Positions 5,822 through 8,725 of a stretch of DNA of 8,725 nt are shown here, one piece after another; within the stretch, counting starts at the first letter, position 1, and every line of letters starts with the position of its first letter. The stretch covers positions 1-8,725 of the forward strand of contig CAZOPF010000164.1 in assembly GCA_964581605.1 (NCBI GenBank), written 5' to 3'. Under the pieces are notes generated by a model. That model was not told the origin of the DNA. It saw only the letters and a list, made by a program, of their open reading frames with translations, and did not search any database. This DNA is from CAADGU01 sp964581605. GTDB lineage: Bacteria > Chloroflexota > Anaerolineae > Promineifilales > Promineifilaceae. Position numbers and translations under genes: made by a program.

Positions 5822-6217
5822 TCATGGGACATTTTCGACAAATCGAGGAGAACGCATTACATATTCTTCAATCGGCTCTTCGCGTACTGGGGCTATCCAG
5901 ACAAATTCTCCGGGATGTTTTTGTTTCACACGATGGAATAAAACTAACTGGTCTTCATCGTGGTCAATCAATTTACTCTGGAAAATAGCCACGTATTGCC
6001 CTGGATACTTTTGCCATAGTTCAGGATGCAGCCTGTAGAAAGCGGCCTCTTCACGGTCTACGGCCGTCTCCCCTGCCACCCGCTCCCCTCCATCCGGCTC
6101 CAAAACAATTGCCTCTGCCAAAATCTCAGCCACATCGCGTTGGTGGATACGGGCTACCTTTTGTGCCCGTTGGTAAAGCTCATCAGATATAGTTACGGTT
6201 ACTTGTGTACTCATCAT
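5822..6217 (-). CDS. Ribbon-helix-helix-like plus DUF5678-like protein, copy B
   Basis: From ATG 6217 (a second ATG follows at 6214) the protein is 131 residues. The N-terminal part, STQVTVTISDELYQRAQKVA then RDVAEILAEAIVL, resembles a ribbon-helix-helix strand and helices. The C-terminal half, LHPELWQKYPGQYVAIFQSK then LIDHDEDQLVLFHRV, is a good DUF5678-style sequence. It corresponds to copy A through Y-x-GQ-[FY]-[IV], DHD-x-D and a final P-x-[EQ]-E segment, at clearly diverged identity. Its stop overlaps the start of protease copy B by ATGA, just as in copy A. The in-frame TTG at 6229 is rejected as a start because it has no good ribosome binding site and would lie only 15 bases downstream of the -10 box. 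Function unknown; with its protease broken, it may now act alone or be decaying. Confidence 0.7.
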   Translation of the reverse strand: MMSTQVTVTISDELYQRAQKVARIHQRDVAEILAEAIVLEPDGGERVAGETAVDREEAAFYRLHPELWQKYPGQYVAIFQSKLIDHDEDQLVLFHRVKQKHPGEFVWIAPVREEPIEEYVMRSPRFVENVP

Positions 6218-6243
6218 CGGTCTCGTCAAGGTGAACTACCACA

Positions 6244-6249
6244 ATTATA
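6244..6249 (-). promoter_or_regulatory. -10 box for the second DUF5678/retropepsin unit
   Basis: Minus-strand TATAAT is a perfect -10 hexamer, ending 26 bases before ATG 6217. No convincing -35 is seen at the expected distance. It occupies the 59-bp gap after the response regulator gene, so this unit probably has its own transcript rather than depending on the signalling operon; no terminator separates them. Confidence 0.5.
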
Positions 6250-6276
6250 CCCCAACGGGTTAAAGTGCGTGTTGTT

Positions 6277-6924
6277 TTATTCGAATAATCCTTGTGCCAG
6301 GGCAAAACGTACCAGCGCCGCCCGGTTGGACAGCCCCAACTTCTCCATGCCCCGCGCCCGGTACGTCTCCACCGTCTTGACGCTTAAAGAAAGCTGGTCG
6401 GCAATTTCGCGGCTGGTGTGGCCCAGCGCCACCAGCCGCAGCACATCTTGTTCCCGGTCGCTGAGCGCCTGCCAGTCGTTTTGGGCTGTGGCTTGCGTGT
6501 CGGGTGGCATGTCGGGCAACAACGCCCTGATCATGGCCGGATGCACATACACATCGCCGCGCATCACCGCCTGAATGGCAGCAATCAATTCCACATCGGC
6601 CGCCTTTTTCAGCACATATCCAGAAGCGCCCGTTTTAAGTGCCTGCCGCAAATAACTTTCATCATCGTGCATGGTCAGGATGAGGATGCGGCTTTGGGGC
6701 GTTTTCTGGCGCAGCAGGGGCAGTGCTTCCAGCCCACCCAGGCGGGGCATGGAGAGGTCCAGCAAAATCAGATCGGGCTGCAAATCGGCCGCCAGCGCCA
6801 GAATGTCAGCGCCATCAGCTGCTTCACCGACCACCAGCATGTCCGGGCGAGCATTGAGCAAAGCGGCCAGCCCGGCCCGCAAGACGGCGTGGTCATCGGC
6901 TAGCAGAATGCGGGTGGCTTTCAT
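6277..6924 (-). CDS. NarL/FixJ-family response regulator with LuxR-type DNA-binding domain
   Basis: The 215-residue protein has a receiver domain (1-125) with acidic pair D10-D11, phosphoacceptor D56 in LILLDLSMP, the switch threonine T84 and invariant K106 in YVLKK. A linker leads to a LuxR/GerE helix-turn-helix (about 152-212: LSDREQDVLRLVALGHTSREIA, then LSVKTVETYRARGMEKLG). All key residues are present, so it should accept phosphate from the coupled kinase, dimerise and regulate transcription. Its ATG overlaps the kinase stop by four bases (6921-6924), so translation is coupled. No target operator could be identified in the window. The only intergenic DNA close by is the promoter region of the DUF5678-like gene, which it might affect by proximity but not demonstrably. 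It contains no copy of the iterated ACGGCCGT octamer, unlike the kinase gene. Confidence 0.94.
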   Translation of the reverse strand: MKATRILLADDHAVLRAGLAALLNARPDMLVVGEAADGADILALAADLQPDLILLDLSMPRLGGLEALPLLRQKTPQSRILILTMHDDESYLRQALKTGASGYVLKKAADVELIAAIQAVMRGDVYVHPAMIRALLPDMPPDTQATAQNDWQALSDREQDVLRLVALGHTSREIADQLSLSVKTVETYRARGMEKLGLSNRAALVRFALAQGLFE

Positions 6925-8435
6925 AGGGGCACCTCTACAAAGACGCTGGTTCCCTGCCCTGGTTCAGTTTCGATGGTCAATGTGCCGTTGAGTAGTTCGG
7001 CGCGTTCTCTCATGCCATACACGCCCAGGCGCTCACTTTGGGCAGCTTGTTGTGGGTCAAAACCGATGCCGTCGTCTTCGACAATGGCCCGGACACGGCC
7101 GTTACGCCGTTCCAGCAGCACACTGGCATTGTGCGCCTGGGCGTGGCGGGCAATGTTGGTCAGGCTTTCCTGGATGATGCGGTAGACGGCCGTTTCCACT
7201 GGCGGCGGCAAACGTTCCTCATCCAGCCCCACTGCCAGCAAATCCACCTGCACCGGATGCCGCCGGTTATAATCTTGCACATATCGCTGCACGGCTGCGG
7301 CCAGCCCCAGGTCGTCCAACACGCTGGGGCGCAGTTCCATGGCCAGATTGTGAATGTTGTCCAGCGTTTCCGCTAGCCCGTTTCGCAGATCATCTATTTG
7401 TGGTTTGAGTTCCGGCGCTTGCTGGTTCATCATTTGCAGCCGCACCATGAGCGAGGTGAGCGCCTGCCCGGTTTCGTCGTGCAGTTCGCGGGCGATGCGC
7501 CGCCGCTCCTCTTCCTGGGCAGTAATCACTTTTTCCAGCAGTTGGGCGCGGAGCTGTTCTCGTTCGGCCCGTTCCTGTTCCGCCTGGGCCAGGCCGGCGG
7601 TCATGGCGTTGAAGGCCAGCGCCAGATCGCCAATCTCATCGTCGGCCCACGGCCGTACCTGCTGCTGAAAATCCCCCTGGCCCACCGCTGCCGCCGCCGT
7701 CTTCAATTCCATAATGGGTCGGGTGACGATCCAGGTGAGCAGCACGGCCGCCGCAATGCCCACGGCCGACACGCCAACCGTTGTCAGCAGCATCTGGCCG
7801 GTCATCGCCTCCACGGTGGCCTGCACGGACGCTTCCGAAAGGCCAATGCGCGTAATGCCGGCCCGCCCGTCAAAAATGGGCACGGCCGTGTCCCAGACCC
7901 GCCCTTCATCCGTTTGTAGGGCAGCAGTATGGTGATGCTCGCTGGCCGAAACGGTATTGGCCGCCAGCAGTTCCGCCGGAAAGCCGCTGCCAAAGGTGTG
8001 CGCCAGCACCGCGCCATCTGTGCCGACCACAAAGGCATAACGAACATCGGGGTTATTGAGGCGGGTCTCATCTAGCAGTTGGTGCAAGGCATACAAATCG
8101 TTGATGAGAATGAGATCGGTGGCGCGGGCGGCCACATCACGCGCCACGGAGACGCTTTGCTCCTGCAACCGCCTGTCCAGCGCCTGTTGGGACATCACCC
8201 GCACTTCCAGGGTGGTGACAATGCCCAATAAAAAGACCAGCCCCAAGACGATGCCCATAATTTTGGTGCGCACGCTGACCGCGCCGATCAATCGCCAGAT
8301 GTTGGCGGCCCAGGTGTGTGAGGCGTGATACGTGAGGCGTGATGGATGATGCCCTTCGGCTTGCCCAACTCCGTTGGGCCGCTCAGGGCGGACTGTGACG
8401 GGTGCGGCGTGGCGTGGATTTTTTACGATGTTCAT
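6921..8435 (-). CDS. Membrane sensor histidine kinase, NarX/DegS-like (HisKA_3)
   Basis: The 504-residue kinase has a 45-residue polar N-terminal extension, transmembrane segment 1 (about 57-77), an extracytoplasmic sensor region (about 80-212, CACHE/PAS-like in style) and transmembrane segment 2 (about 216-237). A HAMP region (about 238-290) and a coiled coil follow. The dimerisation domain carries phospho-acceptor H319 in ARELHDETGQALTSL, and the ATPase domain has N427 (ESLTNIARHA), DDGIGFD (454-460), GVYGMRERA (471-479) and GQGT (493-496). It should autophosphorylate and phosphorylate the coupled regulator. ATG 8435 overlaps the stop of the PhnD-like gene, which supports this start. The extension, however, is partly encoded by a 14-bp tandem repeat (8318-8345), so it may be a recent addition. 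A start nearer the first membrane segment cannot be excluded. The ligand is unknown; the neighbouring binding protein is the natural presenter. Confidence 0.93.
   Translation of the reverse strand: MNIVKNPRHAAPVTVRPERPNGVGQAEGHHPSRLTYHASHTWAANIWRLIGAVSVRTKIMGIVLGLVFLLGIVTTLEVRVMSQQALDRRLQEQSVSVARDVAARATDLILINDLYALHQLLDETRLNNPDVRYAFVVGTDGAVLAHTFGSGFPAELLAANTVSASEHHHTAALQTDEGRVWDTAVPIFDGRAGITRIGLSEASVQATVEAMTGQMLLTTVGVSAVGIAAAVLLTWIVTRPIMELKTAAAAVGQGDFQQQVRPWADDEIGDLALAFNAMTAGLAQAEQERAEREQLRAQLLEKVITAQEEERRRIARELHDETGQALTSLMVRLQMMNQQAPELKPQIDDLRNGLAETLDNIHNLAMELRPSVLDDLGLAAAVQRYVQDYNRRHPVQVDLLAVGLDEERLPPPVETAVYRIIQESLTNIARHAQAHNASVLLERRNGRVRAIVEDDGIGFDPQQAAQSERLGVYGMRERAELLNGTLTIETEPGQGTSVFVEVPL
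8318..8345. repeat. 14-bp tandem repeat inside the kinase N-terminus
   Basis: Two adjacent 14-bp units, each starting GTGAGGCGTGAT (8318-8329 and 8332-8343) and differing only in the last two bases. On the minus strand they encode the RLTYHASH region of the kinase extension. The sequence looks like an intergenic repeat absorbed into coding DNA. Confidence 0.75.
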
Positions 8436-8725
8436 GGCTGGTCGTTTACCCGCAATTCCAGATGGCGGACGGTATCATAAGCGGCATCATCAATGGGGAC
8501 AAATTGTTCAAAGCCGGCCTGCTGCAAGGCGGCACGGCCGTTGGCGTCTTCGTGCATGTGCAACAGGATGGACTGCAAGTCGGCAACCAGTTGTGGGCGG
8601 GCGTCCGGCCCGGTGACAACCGGTGGCATACCAAAGGCCGGGGATTGGTGAATGATGCGCGTTTGCGCGGCCAGTTCCGGTTCCCGCTGTACGGCAAACA
8701 TATAGACCAGGCTGTCTACGGCCGC
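8432..8725 (-). CDS. PhnD-like periplasmic substrate-binding protein, C-terminal end (partial)
   Basis: The gene enters from the right edge; only 97 C-terminal residues are visible, beginning AAVDSLVYMFAVQREPELA. The style matches the phosphate/phosphite/phosphonate ABC-transporter binding protein (PhnD) family: A-V-D-S/G-L-x-Y, then RIIHQSPAFGMPPVV, an ILLHMHEDANG helix and FVPIDDAAYDTVRHLE near the end. Such proteins bind small oxyanion-type or related ligands outside the membrane. Its stop overlaps the kinase start by ATGA (8432-8435). This points to a receptor that feeds the sensor kinase rather than a transport permease, since no permease or ATPase is seen on the visible side. The N-terminus, signal peptide and ligand residues lie outside the window. 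The ATG at 8701 is internal; the frame stays open to the edge. Confidence 0.8.
   Translation of the reverse strand, partial: AAVDSLVYMFAVQREPELAAQTRIIHQSPAFGMPPVVTGPDARPQLVADLQSILLHMHEDANGRAALQQAGFEQFVPIDDAAYDTVRHLELRVNDQP

Larger units (their letters stand above)
5301..5825 (-). pseudogene. Retropepsin-like aspartic protease, copy B, interrupted by a small insertion
   Basis: Reading leftward from ATG 5825, the protein has the catalytic signature AMVDSGADATILPL (D40) and proceeds to GNERGKVYD (residue 77). There the reading frame enters an insertion and stops after eight foreign residues (ADWLTKLI, TAA at 5568-5570). The missing half is present beyond the insertion: VYLAVIQIGPF, then AILGRDVLN, ending at TGA 5301-5303. 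Deleting the 123-bp element and one 12-bp repeat copy joins VYD to VYLAV exactly in frame and gives a 129-residue protease alignable over its length with copy A. The element end also places an in-frame TAG just before the 3' half. The start overlaps the upstream DUF5678-like gene by ATGA (5822-5825). The 85-residue remnant keeps the catalytic Asp but lacks GRDVLN, so activity is unlikely. Confidence 0.9.
686..8541. repeat. Iterated palindromic octamer ACGGCCGT (19 copies)
   Basis: Copies start at 686, 941, 1296, 1529, 2004, 3030, 3590, 3989, 4107, 4228, 4423, 4607, 5073, 6060, 7095, 7186, 7649, 7882 and 8534. Chance alone predicts roughly 0.13 copies of a given octamer in a window this size at even base composition. 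Most are inside genes but in different codon phases (reading T-A-V, N/D-G-R or R-P), so the signal acts on DNA, not protein. Several further sites differ only in the last base (ACGGCCGA or ACGGCCGC). Confidence 0.9.

Noticed and set aside
6218..6229. TTG start for the second DUF5678-like gene
   Set aside because: It lies only 15 bases from the -10 box and has no good ribosome binding site; ATG 6217 or 6214 fits better.
6418..7919. Several plus-strand open frames (161, 112, 104 and 173 codons)
   Set aside because: All are antisense to the response regulator and kinase genes, which show complete catalytic motif sets.

Overview
The window looks like a piece of a moderately GC-rich bacterial chromosome, most probably Chloroflexota (Anaerolineae-like). 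That assignment is an inference. It rests on the style of the repeat-rich intergenic DNA, a 'PCWWG' lipoprotein, a DUF5678-like gene paired with a retropepsin-like gene, and a strongly iterated palindrome, ACGGCCGT, found 19 times. No rRNA, tRNA or CRISPR array was seen.

Layout. Bases 1-394 are non-coding: a heptamer array (GTGGCAA x16) that runs off the left edge, then several hairpin-forming repeats. A plus-strand gene (395-1558) encodes a protein with the full motif set of covalent nucleotidyltransferases and is called an RNA ligase-like enzyme. A lipoprotein of unknown function (1716-2693) follows in clearly AT-richer DNA. Next is a two-gene unit (2816-3585): a ribbon-helix-helix/DUF5678-like protein overlapping by ATGA with a small retropepsin-like aspartic protease. 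Then comes a small arsenic-type operon (3784-5281): a natural ArsR-ArsC fusion with a palindromic operator over its promoter, followed 34 bp later by a calcineurin-like metallophosphoesterase.

The rest is on the minus strand. A second, paralogous DUF5678/retropepsin unit lies at 6217-5301. Its protease gene is broken by a 123-bp palindromic, MITE-like element flanked by a perfect 12-bp direct repeat; removing the element plus one repeat copy restores an uninterrupted 129-residue protease. Beyond it is a translationally coupled signalling operon, read from the right edge: the C-terminal end of a PhnD-like periplasmic binding protein (cut by the window), a membrane sensor histidine kinase, and a NarL/LuxR-type response regulator. 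Both junctions are ATGA overlaps.

How the genes may work together. The PhnD-like protein, kinase and regulator plausibly form one sensing chain for an extracellular anion or related ligand. The ArsR-ArsC fusion should be de-repressed by an arsenic-type signal and reduce arsenate with thioredoxin, with the phosphoesterase as a co-expressed accessory. No arsenite efflux pump lies in the window. The duplicated DUF5678/retropepsin unit is the least understood part and the best candidate for an undescribed system: a putative DNA-binding protein and a protease, translationally coupled, present twice within 3.4 kb.
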